From positions 75,764 through 139,763 of the forward strand of contig DFGE01000002.1 of assembly GCA_002371675.1 (NCBI GenBank): a DNA stretch of 64,000 nucleotides, given 5' to 3'. The notes under the pieces are model-generated. The model ran no database searches, was not told the origin of the DNA, and saw only the letters and a list, made by a program, of their open reading frames with translations. Both the position numbers and the translations under genes were made by a program. Source of the stretch: Clostridiales bacterium UBA3758 (GTDB lineage: Bacteria > Bacillota > Clostridia > Oscillospirales > Oscillospiraceae). Positions 25,641 through 35,400 of the stretch are shown one piece after another. Positions within the stretch are counted from its first letter, which is position 1, and every line of letters starts with the position of its first letter.

Positions 25641-26903
25641 ATGAAAAAGTTTCTGTCTTTGTTTCTTGCCATTGCTCTGATCGCCTGCCTCTGCGCCTGC
25701 GGCACACAGCCTGCTCAGACGCAGCCGAGCGAACAGCAGCCGGCACAGCAGCCCGCGCAGAACGAGCCCGCCGCCCCCGCTGAAGAGACCACGGGCGAGA
25801 CGATCCACCTGAAGGTCTGGGGCTCTCAGCCCGATCAGGAACTGCTGAAAGAGCTCTGCGAGGCTTTCGCCGCCGAGCATCCCGAAAACACCTGGGAGTT
25901 TGAGTACGGCGTGGTCGGTGAGGCCGACGCACAGGCCCGCTATCTTGAAGACCCGGCCGCTGCCGCGGACGTGTTCTCCTTCCCCGATGACCAGATCATC
26001 ACGCTCGTGCAGGCTGACGCTCTGTACGAAGTCACCCGCAACCACGACGAGATCGTGGCCGCCAACGCTGCCGGTACGATCAATGCCGCGAGCTACAACG
26101 GAGTGCTGTACGGCTATCCCATGACCGCTGACAACGGCTACTACCTCTACTACGACAAGTCCGTTCTCACTGAGGACGACGTGAAGACCCTGGACGGTAT
26201 CCTTGCCGCCGCCAACGCCGCCGGAAAGCAGGTCCACATGGACGTCTCCAACGGCTGGTATTTGGCCTCCTTCTTCCTGGGCAACGGCTGCCAGCTCACG
26301 CTGGACGCCGAAGGCAACCAGATCTGCGATTTCAATAATTCCAACGGCCTTGCCGCCGCCGAGGCGATCCGCGCCTTCTGCAACGATCCCGCCTTCATCA
26401 CCGGCGACGACAGCGTGCTGCAGGGCGGCATCGGCGATAACATCTGCGCCGGCGTCAGCGGCCCCTGGACCTCCGCCAGCATCAAGGAAAAACTGGGTGA
26501 CAATTTTGGTGCCGCGAAGCTCCCGACCTTTACCTGCAATGGCCAGCAGGTGCAGATGGGCTCCTTCCTGGGCTGCAAGGTGCTGGGCGTGAACACCCAG
26601 ACCAAGCATCCCGTGGAAGCCATGATGCTTGCCGAGTACCTCACCAGCGAACAGGCGCAGCTCCGCCGCTTCGAGGTGCTGGGCTACGGCCCCTCCAACA
26701 TCAACGCCGCGGCTTCCCCGGCTGTTGCGGCTGACCCTGCCCTGACCGCTCTGGCCGAGCAGAGCCAGTTTGCCATCAGCCAGCATGTCCTGGGGCAGTA
26801 TTGGACGCCCGCCGAGGCCTTCGGCGCGGAGCTGGAAGCCCACTCCGAGGGCGACCTCCAGCAGATGCTGGATCAGCTCGTCGAGCAAGCCACCGCAAAA
26901 TAA
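25641..26903 (+). CDS. malE: Maltose/maltodextrin-binding lipoprotein
   Basis: 420 residues with lipobox Cys20 and a Gln/Pro/Ala-rich linker (to about 50). It is a classical sugar-binding protein of the ABC carbohydrate family: IHLKVWGSQPDQELLKELCE, the hinge segment YNGVLYGYPMTADNGYYLYY, and SGPWTSASI. It delivers malto-oligosaccharides to the two permeases encoded next. It is clearly a different lineage from the propeller-SBP lipoproteins around it (no IQ-x5-Y tail). TGGAGG lies upstream. A hairpin after the gene probably makes it more abundant than the permeases. Confidence 0.9.
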   Translation: MKKFLSLFLAIALIACLCACGTQPAQTQPSEQQPAQQPAQNEPAAPAEETTGETIHLKVWGSQPDQELLKELCEAFAAEHPENTWEFEYGVVGEADAQARYLEDPAAAADVFSFPDDQIITLVQADALYEVTRNHDEIVAANAAGTINAASYNGVLYGYPMTADNGYYLYYDKSVLTEDDVKTLDGILAAANAAGKQVHMDVSNGWYLASFFLGNGCQLTLDAEGNQICDFNNSNGLAAAEAIRAFCNDPAFITGDDSVLQGGIGDNICAGVSGPWTSASIKEKLGDNFGAAKLPTFTCNGQQVQMGSFLGCKVLGVNTQTKHPVEAMMLAEYLTSEQAQLRRFEVLGYGPSNINAAASPAVAADPALTALAEQSQFAISQHVLGQYWTPAEAFGAELEAHSEGDLQQMLDQLVEQATAK

Positions 26904-26928
26904 GTTTATTTTAGTTCTTCCTAAGGGG

Positions 26929-26964
26929 AAAAGGCTGCCGCAGGCAAAATCGCGACAGCCTTTT
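26929..26964 (+). terminator. Intercistronic hairpin, probable partial terminator
   Basis: AAAAGGCTG (26929-26937) pairs with CAGCCTTTT (26956-26964). Placed between the binding protein and permease genes, it fits partial termination or mRNA stabilisation of the first gene. Confidence 0.6.
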
Positions 26965-27005
26965 CTTCCATATCCTGACCACGGTATCACGGAGGTGAAT
27001 CTCCC

Positions 27006-28361
27006 ATGATTTTTAAACGCCAACCATGGCTGCAAGCCTTTCGAAATAGCAAACATCCCTTGACCTGGCTGTCGGTTCTGGTCATGGGCAGCGGATGCGT
27101 CCGTTTCCGTCAATTTGGAAAAGGGTTTTTGTATCTGCTCTCTGAGCTTGCTTTCTTCCGCTTTTTCTTCGGATTCGGATGGAAGTACCTCTCCCACTTC
27201 GGAACGCTGGGGGAAAACACGCAGCTCAAGGTCTGGAACGAGGAGCTGCAGATCTACCAGCGCGTCCCCGGCGACAACTCCATGCTGATCCTCCTGTTCA
27301 GCGTACTTACCATCGCGGCGACGATTCTGTTTGTATACTTGTGGGTTCTGAATCTGAAAAGCGCGGGAGAGTTGTGTCTCCTTGATGCACAGAGCAAGCA
27401 TATCCCGTCCTTCCGGGAGGATCTGAAGAGCCTGCTGGACAGCCGCTTCCATACGACGCTGCTGGCCGCCCCGATGATCAGCCTGGTGGCCTTCACAGTG
27501 CTGCCGATCGTGTTCATGGTGCTGATCGCCTTCACCAACTTTGACTCTGCCCATCAGCCGCCAGGCGAGCTCTTCACCTGGACGGGGCTCACCAATGTCA
27601 CGGACATCTTCCTTGGCAACCAGACGAAAACCCACACCTTCTTCGGCATCTTCGGCTGGACGATCGTCTGGGCGATCCTGGCCACCTTCACCAACTATAT
27701 CCTCGGAATGGGGCTTGCGATCCTCATCAACCACAAGCTGGTACGGATGAAGAAGATGTGGCGGACGCTGTTCGTGATCTCCATTGCCATCCCGCAGTTT
27801 GTAAGCCTGCTACTCATCTCCCGTGCGCTGGAACCGATGGGTGCGGTCAACATTGCGTTGATGAAGCTGGGGCTCATCTCCGCCCCACTGCCGTTCCTGA
27901 CGGACAAGACTCTGGCGCGCATCTGCGTGGTGGTCATCAATATGTGGATCGGCATTCCCTACACGATGCTGACCTTCAGCGGCGTGCTGATGAACATTCC
28001 CGCCGATCTCTACGAGAGCGCGGAGCTGGACGGGGCCGGGCCTTTCCGCCGCTTCACCAGCATCACGCTGCCGTACATGATCTTTGTGACCGCCCCGGCG
28101 ACGATCACGACCTTTGTGGGCAACATCAACAACTTCAACGTGATCTATCTGCTGACGGGCGGCGGCCCCTTCGCGCTGGACTATTACCAGGCGGGCAAGA
28201 CCGATCTGCTGGTCACATGGCTCTATAAGCTCACGGTGGATCAGCACGACTACGCGCTGGCCTCCACCATCGGCATCTTTATCTTCATGATCGTCTCCAC
28301 GCTCTCGATCACGGTCTATAACCGCACCAGTGCTGTAAAGAAGGAGGATATGTTCCAATGA
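27006..28361 (+). CDS. malF: Maltodextrin ABC transporter permease, MalF type
   Basis: 451 residues with about eight membrane helices, including a long N-terminal extension with two extra helices as in Gram-positive MalF proteins. The cytoplasmic EAA loop is present (YESAELDGAGPFRRFTSITL). It forms the translocation pore with the MalG-type protein, whose gene overlaps it by 4 nt. No ATPase gene lies nearby, so a shared MsmX-type ATPase encoded elsewhere is expected. Confidence 0.93.
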   Translation: MIFKRQPWLQAFRNSKHPLTWLSVLVMGSGCVRFRQFGKGFLYLLSELAFFRFFFGFGWKYLSHFGTLGENTQLKVWNEELQIYQRVPGDNSMLILLFSVLTIAATILFVYLWVLNLKSAGELCLLDAQSKHIPSFREDLKSLLDSRFHTTLLAAPMISLVAFTVLPIVFMVLIAFTNFDSAHQPPGELFTWTGLTNVTDIFLGNQTKTHTFFGIFGWTIVWAILATFTNYILGMGLAILINHKLVRMKKMWRTLFVISIAIPQFVSLLLISRALEPMGAVNIALMKLGLISAPLPFLTDKTLARICVVVINMWIGIPYTMLTFSGVLMNIPADLYESAELDGAGPFRRFTSITLPYMIFVTAPATITTFVGNINNFNVIYLLTGGGPFALDYYQAGKTDLLVTWLYKLTVDQHDYALASTIGIFIFMIVSTLSITVYNRTSAVKKEDMFQ

Positions 28362-29200
28362 GCAGAAAAAAGAAACTGACGGTCATTGCCCTCCACGCGC
28401 TGCTGACGGTGCTGGCGATCCTCTGGCTCGTGCCGGTGTTCTGGCTGGTGCTGTCCTCCTTCCGCGCGGAGAAGGGCGCCTACACTTCCTATCTTTGGCC
28501 CAAAGGCTTTACACTTGCAAACTACCAGCGGCTCTTTACGGATACCACGCTTTTCAACTTCCCGCGTTGGTTTCTCAATACGCTCTTTGTGGCGTGCTGC
28601 TGCTGCGTGATCACCACGATTCTGACGCTGATGGTGGCCTATGTCTACTCACGGCTCCGTTTCCCGTCCCGCAAGGCGCTGATGAACGTCTCGCTGGTGC
28701 TCGGCATGTTCCCGGGCTTCATGAGCATGATCGCCATTTACCACTTCCTCAAGGCCATTGGGTTGGATCAAACGCTGCTGGCGCTGATCCTGGTCTATTC
28801 CGGGGGCGCGGCGCTGAACTACTACATCGCCAAGGGCTTCTTTGACACGATCCCCAAGGCGCTGGACGAGGCGGCCACGCTGGACGGGGCAACCAAGCAC
28901 ATCATCTTCTGGAAGATCATCCTGCCAAACTCCAAGCCCATTGTCGCCAATACCGCTATCAACGCTTTTATCGCGCCCTGGGTGGACTTCATCTTCGTCT
29001 CGGTCATCATGAAGGACAACTACAATAACTACACCGTGGCAAAGGGCCTTTACACCATGGTGGACAAGGCCAACATCTTCGAGTATTACACGGCCTTCTG
29101 CGCCGGGGCGGTGCTGATCTCCATTCCCATTGTGCTGCTCTTTATCCGGCTGCAGGAATTCTATGTGGGCGGCGTGACCGCCGGCGCGTCAAAGGGGTGA
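28358..29200 (+). CDS. malG: Maltodextrin ABC transporter permease, MalG type
   Basis: 280 residues, six membrane helices, EAA loop DEAATLDGATKHIIFWKIIL. It starts within the stop of the MalF gene (ATGA), preceded by AAGGAGG. It is the second half of the membrane channel for malto-oligosaccharides. Confidence 0.93.
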   Translation: MSRKKKLTVIALHALLTVLAILWLVPVFWLVLSSFRAEKGAYTSYLWPKGFTLANYQRLFTDTTLFNFPRWFLNTLFVACCCCVITTILTLMVAYVYSRLRFPSRKALMNVSLVLGMFPGFMSMIAIYHFLKAIGLDQTLLALILVYSGGAALNYYIAKGFFDTIPKALDEAATLDGATKHIIFWKIILPNSKPIVANTAINAFIAPWVDFIFVSVIMKDNYNNYTVAKGLYTMVDKANIFEYYTAFCAGAVLISIPIVLLFIRLQEFYVGGVTAGASKG

Positions 29201-29204
29201 TGGA

Positions 29205-30905
29205 ATGAATCTATCTGCTGTTTTTCATCGGCCTCTGAGCGAGTACGCCCACGCCGTAGACGAAAACACCTATGTCTTTCGCCTCCGCACCGCGCGGGAC
29301 GATCTCAAGAGTGTGCGCTTTTACTATGCCGACCGCGCGGATATGTCCCCGAAGCTCACGTTCCAGAGCCTTCCCATGCCGAAAGTCCGCAGCGACAAGC
29401 TGTATGACTGGTATGAGATCACGCTGCATACGCCATATCTCCGCATTGCCTATTACTTCGGGCTGGATGACGGGAAGCGGGTGAAGTATTACAATGGGGA
29501 CTGCTTCGAGGACTCCGACGATCAGGAGCGCTCGGATTACTTCCAGCTGCCCTTCAACCTGCGTGCCGACCGCTTGGAGATCCCGGATTGGGTACATGAC
29601 GCCGTAGTGTACAACATTTTTCCCGACAGCTTTGCGGACGGAAAGCGGCACATGTCGGATCAGAGCGCAACGGCGGATTGGCTCGGAAACGAGTGCCGCA
29701 GTCTCCACGGCGGCACGATCAACGGTATCCGGGAAAATCTGGACTACATCCGGGAGCTGGGCTGCAACTGCATTTATCTGAATCCCATTTTTGCAGCGAG
29801 TTCTTACCACAAATACGATACGCTCGATTACTTCCATGTCGATCCCACCCGCGGCACGGACGAAGAATTCCGTCTGCTGGTGCGGGAGGCGCACGCCATG
29901 GGAATCCGCGTGCTCATCGACGGCGTGTTCAATCACCTCTGCTGGCGGCATCCTTTTTTTCAAGACGTGCTGGAAAAAGGAAAAGCGTCCCTGTATTACG
30001 ATTGGTTCTATGAGCTGCCTGAAAAGCCGGTCTACCCCGGCCTCGGCGGGGAGGCGGACTATCTCTGCTTCGCCTATGTGCCCGAAATGCCGAAGACCAA
30101 TACGGCCAATCCCGGTGTGCGGGACTACTTCTGCCAGGTCGGCGCGCATTGGGTACGGGACTACGACGTGGACGGCTGGCGGCTGGACGTGGCCAACGAG
30201 GTGGACGACGCCTTTCTCCACGCCTTCCGGGATGCCGTCAAGCGGGAAAAGCCGGATGCGCTTGTGATCGGAGAGGTCTGGGAAAATGCCTTTCATTACT
30301 TTAACGGCAACATGCTCGACAGCGCCATGAACTACGACTTCCGCCGCTTCTGCAAGCAGTTCATGGCCGAGCGTTGCATCGACGCCGGGGAATTCGATCT
30401 CCGCGTCAGCGACCTGATCATGCGCTGCAAAAAGCAGGGGCTGGCCGCCCAGCTCAATCTGCTGGACAGCCACGATGTGAGCCGCTTCCTCACCGTCTGC
30501 AACGGGGATCGGGATCGGATGGAGCTTGCTATCGTCTTCCAGATGAGCTTTGTCGGAATGCCCAGCATCTTTTACGGCGACGAAAAAGGGCTGATGGGCC
30601 TGTCCGAGCCGGAGTACCGCCAGGCGATGGACTTTGGCAGAGAGGACGCGCTGGAGGATGTGTACCGGCGGCTGATCCGGCTCCTGCAGGAGCAGCCCGC
30701 CCTGCGGCGCGGCGAGTTTCGCACGGTTGAAGCCGAGGGTAGTCTGTATTGCTATGAGCGGACGCTCGACGGTCAGATCGTTCGGATCACGATGAACGCC
30801 GGGGCAGGGGCGCTTCCTGTCAAAGCTGCCGGAAAGCTGCTCTTGCAAAAAAGCTATGCGCATGGTTTATTAGGAGAGAACGGATACCTCATCGAAAGGC
30901 TGTGA
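29205..30905 (+). CDS. GH13 alpha-glucosidic hydrolase (neopullulanase/cyclomaltodextrinase-like)
   Basis: 566 residues, no signal peptide, so cytoplasmic. An N-terminal immunoglobulin-like domain of the CBM34 type (1-120) precedes a GH13 barrel with all four motifs: DGVFNH (239-244), GWRLDVANE (nucleophile D328), GEVWE (acid/base E357) and DSHD (421-424, transition-state D424). It probably cleaves imported maltodextrins or cyclodextrins. It starts 4 nt after the MalG stop. The exact substrate cannot be read from sequence. Confidence 0.9.
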   Translation: MNLSAVFHRPLSEYAHAVDENTYVFRLRTARDDLKSVRFYYADRADMSPKLTFQSLPMPKVRSDKLYDWYEITLHTPYLRIAYYFGLDDGKRVKYYNGDCFEDSDDQERSDYFQLPFNLRADRLEIPDWVHDAVVYNIFPDSFADGKRHMSDQSATADWLGNECRSLHGGTINGIRENLDYIRELGCNCIYLNPIFAASSYHKYDTLDYFHVDPTRGTDEEFRLLVREAHAMGIRVLIDGVFNHLCWRHPFFQDVLEKGKASLYYDWFYELPEKPVYPGLGGEADYLCFAYVPEMPKTNTANPGVRDYFCQVGAHWVRDYDVDGWRLDVANEVDDAFLHAFRDAVKREKPDALVIGEVWENAFHYFNGNMLDSAMNYDFRRFCKQFMAERCIDAGEFDLRVSDLIMRCKKQGLAAQLNLLDSHDVSRFLTVCNGDRDRMELAIVFQMSFVGMPSIFYGDEKGLMGLSEPEYRQAMDFGREDALEDVYRRLIRLLQEQPALRRGEFRTVEAEGSLYCYERTLDGQIVRITMNAGAGALPVKAAGKLLLQKSYAHGLLGENGYLIERL

Positions 30906-30911
30906 GAAAGC

Positions 30912-31910
30912 ATGGCGGTAACGATCTACGATCTGGCAAAGGCGGCGGACTGTTCCATCTCCACCGTTTCCAAGGCGCTGAACGACAGCTACACCGTGTC
31001 GGAGGCAACCAAGGAGAAAATTCGCGCGCTGGCCGAGGAGCTGGGCTACCGCCCCAACGAGCGAGCCCGCAGCTTTGCACGGAAGAAAAACGGCACAGTG
31101 CTTTTCGCCGCCGACCTCTCCCGCGGTGTGGGCTTTGAAAATCCCCATCTGTTTGAGATCGTCACCGGCGTGGAGCGTTATCTGGACGAGAAGGGCTACT
31201 CGCTGACCTTGAAGCATGTGGAGAAAACGACAGCACCGGATCAGATCCGGAGCCTCATGCACAGTGAGCAAGCGGACGGGATCATCCTGCACGCGGGCGT
31301 TCTCACAAAACAGCTTGCCACCGTGCTGGTCAAAGAATCTCTGCCGCATCTCATAATCGGCAAGCCGGATTTTCCATCTCAGCTCTCTTGGATGGACATC
31401 AGCCATGAGGCGGCCGGGCAGATCGCGGCCAACTATCTGCTGGATAAGGGCTACCGTCGTATCCTGTTCTTGATGGGCGACAAGCAGGAGGATCAGATCT
31501 CCGCCCGGCGTCTGGCGGGGCTTCTGGCCGCACTGGAGGAGGAAGAGCTGTCCATCGAGACCATGGCGGACATGACCGACTATGAAAAAGCCCGCACCGC
31601 CATGGAGCAGATTTTGGAACGGGAAAAGATCCCGGAGGTCATCCTCTGCACCAACAATTACCTCGCCATGGGCTGTATGCAGAGCATCCGCGCCAAGGGG
31701 CTGAAGATCCCCAAGGACATTGCCCTCATGACCTTTGACAACTATCCCTTCTCCATGATCGTCCAGCCGACCCTGACCGCCATCGAGGTGGATATGTACG
31801 AGATGGGCTGGCAGGCCGCCCGCTTCATGCTGCAGATGATAAAGAAACCAAACCTCCAGACCCAATCCTTCTGCACGACCCCGACAATTATCGAACGGGA
31901 GTCCACATAA
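30912..31910 (+). CDS. LacI-family transcriptional regulator of the maltodextrin operon
   Basis: 332 residues: an N-terminal helix-turn-helix (VTIYDLAKAADCSISTVSKA), a hinge helix (YRPNERARSFARKK) and a periplasmic-binding-like sensor domain (about 60-330, EQADGIILHAG, PEVILCTNNYLAMGCMQ). It probably binds GAAAGCGCTTTC at 25542 and is relieved by maltose or maltodextrin. It is the last gene of the operon, 6 nt after the GH13 gene, so it is autoregulated. Confidence 0.9.
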   Translation: MAVTIYDLAKAADCSISTVSKALNDSYTVSEATKEKIRALAEELGYRPNERARSFARKKNGTVLFAADLSRGVGFENPHLFEIVTGVERYLDEKGYSLTLKHVEKTTAPDQIRSLMHSEQADGIILHAGVLTKQLATVLVKESLPHLIIGKPDFPSQLSWMDISHEAAGQIAANYLLDKGYRRILFLMGDKQEDQISARRLAGLLAALEEEELSIETMADMTDYEKARTAMEQILEREKIPEVILCTNNYLAMGCMQSIRAKGLKIPKDIALMTFDNYPFSMIVQPTLTAIEVDMYEMGWQAARFMLQMIKKPNLQTQSFCTTPTIIEREST

Positions 31911-31927
31911 GTCCCCAATACAGGTTT

Positions 31928-31953
31928 GCCCGCCGCTCAATCTTGCGGCGGGC
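31928..31953 (+). terminator. Terminator of the maltodextrin operon
   Basis: A 9-bp stem GCCCGCCGC/GCGGCGGGC with 8-nt loop; the tail is only moderately T-rich. Confidence 0.7.
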
Positions 31954-31978
31954 TTCACTATTCTTAAGAATACCAGCC

Positions 31979-32035
31979 TTGACAGCGAGGTCTATTGATG
32001 ATAGACTATGCACAAGGTCGATAATTAATAGACCT
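31979..32035 (+). promoter_or_regulatory. Promoter with BlaI-type operators (second BlaI/M56 pair)
   Basis: TTGACA (31979-31984), 17 nt, TAGACT (32002-32007). AGGTCTATT (31988-31996) and AATAGACCT (32027-32035) are inverted, and GTCTA-7-TAGAC (31990-32006) forms an inner dyad over the spacer and -10. The half-site differs from that of the first BlaI operon, so the two repressors probably do not cross-talk. Confidence 0.7.
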
Positions 32036-32052
32036 TGACAGGAGGCACTTCT

Positions 32053-32418
32053 ATGGAAGATAAAAAACTTGGCGCGGTGGAAGCCCGCTTTGCCGATCTG
32101 ATCTGGGATAACGCCCCGATCAATTCGACGGCCTTGGTGCGGCTGTGTGCGAAAGAGCTGGACTGGAAGAAATCTACGACCTACACGGTGCTGAAAAAGC
32201 TCTGCGAGCGCGGCATTTTTCAGAATGTAGACGGTACCGTTACGGCACTCGTATCGCGGGAGGACTTTGCTGCAGCACAGAGCGAACGCTTTGTGGAAGA
32301 AACCTTCGCAGGTTCTCTCCCGGCTTTTCTGGCCGCTTTCACCTCCCGCAAGCCGTTGTCTGCGGGCGAGGTGGACGAGATCCAGAAGCTGATCGATGCT
32401 TACCGGGAGGGCAAGTGA
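32053..32418 (+). CDS. BlaI/MecI-family transcriptional repressor (second pair)
   Basis: 121 residues with the winged helix EARFADLIWDNAPINSTALV / KKSTTYTVLKKLCERGIF and a C-terminal dimerisation part. AGGAGG sits 8 nt before the ATG at 32053. It is co-transcribed with the M56 gene starting 2 nt after its stop. It should repress its own operon until its linker is cut after M56 activation. Confidence 0.9.
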   Translation: MEDKKLGAVEARFADLIWDNAPINSTALVRLCAKELDWKKSTTYTVLKKLCERGIFQNVDGTVTALVSREDFAAAQSERFVEETFAGSLPAFLAAFTSRKPLSAGEVDEIQKLIDAYREGK

Positions 32419-32419
32419 C

Positions 32420-35400
32420 ATGAACGCACTGCTGATCAAGCTGCTGAACATGAGCGCGGCGGGCAGTGTGATGATCCTGGCCGTGGTCGTGCTCCGTGCG
32501 CTGCTGAAAAAAGCGCCGCGCTGGATCATTTGTGTGATGTGGGCGCTGGTGGCTATCCGGCTGATCTGCCCGATCAGCATATCCTCGCCGGTATCTGCCT
32601 TCCGGGCAACGCCGTCGATCGTCAGCGAGAGCGGCGAAGTGGAGCTGTTTCGCCCGGCCGGAGGCAGCGAAAAGCCCCTTTTGGCGGTGGACACGGTACA
32701 GATCGAGCGCCCCCAGGCAAGTGCCGAGACGATCCGGGACATTCCCGGCACTTCCTATGCCGTCACCCAGCGCAGCCGCGACGCCTACCTGCCGCCGCTG
32801 GTGCAAGCTTACCTGCTGGGCTTGACTGCCATGCTTTTATATGCGCTTGTTAGCACTTTGCTGTTACGGAAAAAGGTCTCTGTCTCTCTGCGGCAGCGCG
32901 GCAATATCCGTGTCTGCGATGAGGTGGCGAGCCCCTTTATTCTCGGGATCCTCCGGCCTGCGATCTATCTTCCCTCTTCCTTGAGCGAGGAGGAAAAACG
33001 CTTTGTTCTGGCCCATGAGCGAGCCCACCTTCACAGGCTCGACCACATCTGGAAGCCGCTGGGCTTTCTGGTCCTCAGCGTTCATTGGTTCAATCCTTTA
33101 TGTTGGCTTGCCTATGTGCTGCTATGCCGGGACATTGAGTTGGCCTGCGACGAAAAGGTCATCCGCGAGCTGGGACGCGCCGAGCGCGCAGCCTATTCAC
33201 AGACGCTCTTAAACTGCAGCGCTCATCGCATCCTGGCCGCCTGTCCCGTGGCCTTTGGCGAGACCGACGTGAAAACCCGCGTCAAAGCGGTGCTGAACTA
33301 TAAAAAGCCCGCGTTTTGGATCATTCTTTCCGCTGTGCTTGCCTGCGTTGTCCTGATTGTTTGCTTTGCTGCAGATCCGATGCAGAAGCAGGATCTGTCC
33401 TTCCTCAACTACAAAAACGCGATCCCTCTGATTGGCCAGAACGACACCGCGCCCTACGCCAATCTGTACCCGGCAGACTCTGACGGCGTTCAGCCCGGCG
33501 TCGCGGACAGCAAGGCGCTGGCGCAGTTTTTGGAGAGCGCGGAATGGACGAAGCGGCGTGCGCCGTCGTCGTCTCCCGAACCGCGCGGCTATCTTGAGTT
33601 TGTGATCGAGGACGATTACCGGATCATCGTTTATCAGTCCGAGCGCCTCGCCGCCGTCCGCTTCGGCAGCGATATACGCTACTACCGTACTGGCACCGGG
33701 GACTATGAGGCAGCGCTGGCGACCTTCATCCCCGCCCCCTCCACGGAGCCGGATCGCCCGCCGGAGCAGAGCGCGCTGCCCACACCGGTGCCGCCGCCGA
33801 GTCTGCCGGAAATCGACGCCGGGATCGTCCCCGACGATCCGGAGGCCTTCCTGCTCGGCTTTGCCGATGCGGAGATCGTGTCAATCTACGACGAATTCTC
33901 CAGAGAATATGCGGCCCCGGACAAAAGCTTTACAGAGATCATCTCCGCGGAAACCTGGACGGCGCATGCGTTTAACGAATTCCCGGCGAGCATCGCGCTG
34001 CGGCTGATCGTCATGAGAAGCGGAGACTGGGAGCTCCGGATCGAGGATGACGGGGAAGACTGCCTGTTTGCGGCGTATGCGGTCGGGCGCTCTGCCTCTG
34101 ACCCAATCATTTTCTTCGACTGCGGCGAGAACCCGATGGACGATCTGATGGCTTGGGCGATCACCCGCCAGGATGGAGCGCATAGCGGCCCGATGCCCTA
34201 CAAGCTGACGGCAGAGGAAGAAGAGCAGATCGTATACATGCTCAGCGAGGTCGCGGGAAAGACCGGACCTTATGCTCTGAGCGACTATACCGGCGGAGAT
34301 ATGAACGCTGTGCCGGAGCTCTGCATGCAACTGCAGTATTATGCTCGCGATCATCGGCTCAGCGCAGATCAGATGCACGGGCTGATGCTCGGCACGCAGA
34401 ATCTGGACGGCGCCTATGCTGAGGCATTCTCTGGCTTGCTCGCGGAGCTACACATGCTTGACCCGCTGCGCTTTGTCGCAGCCTATTTCCAGGCGGATGA
34501 GTCGGTGCAGCCCTTCCTGTGGGAGCTGTACGGAAATCTTGACCACATTTACCCGCCGGAGGAGCTGGCGAGAGAATACGCCGCCTTTTCCCAGATCTAC
34601 AATAACATGACCGCTTACCTGCGGACGGAATACGGCTTGAAATATGAAAACCTCGCGCCGAAGATGGAGGATATGCAGCTTTACCGCTGCGTCTCCATGC
34701 CGACGGAGCCGGTGGAATGGTTCTTTGAGGGAGTCGTTCCGGAATGGGCGGTACAGGTGATCCTCGATCACGCCGGCAACAGCAAGCTGGCCGTCGGCGT
34801 GCTGACGGTGTACTTTGGCAGCCCCGATGAGTATACCGATGATCTGCCCCTCGGCGCGTATCTGAAAAACACACCGGAGTCTGCTTCCGCTGCGCGGTTG
34901 GCCGTACGGCTGAACGACAGCAGGCTGGCCTATCTCACCGTTCCGGCCGAGCTTGCCGGGCGGATCGAGCGCAAAATCGAAACGGGCAGCGAGCTGCCCG
35001 GCATATCGCGCGTGCGGATGGCCGGCTGGGGCGAGCAGTACGCGCAGGGCATCGACGTGCCCGATCTCTACTACTACCCCGCCTATGACCGGGATCGCAG
35101 CGCATATCTGACGATACTCCGCAACGCCGACGGCCAGTACGGCGTCGGCGGCTGGGAGGCCGACGAGGAGATTCGCGCCCTGCTGACGCTGCTGCAGCGG
35201 GAGACGGGCTGGAATGTCTTTGCCGATCCGGGGGATTTTGCGGAATTGACGCAGATCGAGGTCTTCTTCTGCGGCACGCTTCTGACAACTGTGCGCGACG
35301 AGGCGCATCTGGATGCCTTCGAGGGCCTGATCGCCGAGGGGAGCTTCGCCGCTTACGCCTCCAAGACGCCGAATGAGATCGTAGAGATCCGCTGCACGCG

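Noticed and set aside
27006..27050. MalF start further downstream
   Set aside because: The ATG at 27006 is preceded by GGAGG and the extra N-terminal helices are usual for Gram-positive MalF.
25593..27734. A 713-codon open frame on the minus strand opposite the maltose-binding protein and permease
   Set aside because: Pure shadow of high-GC coding sequence on the other strand; low-complexity composition and no plausible start site.
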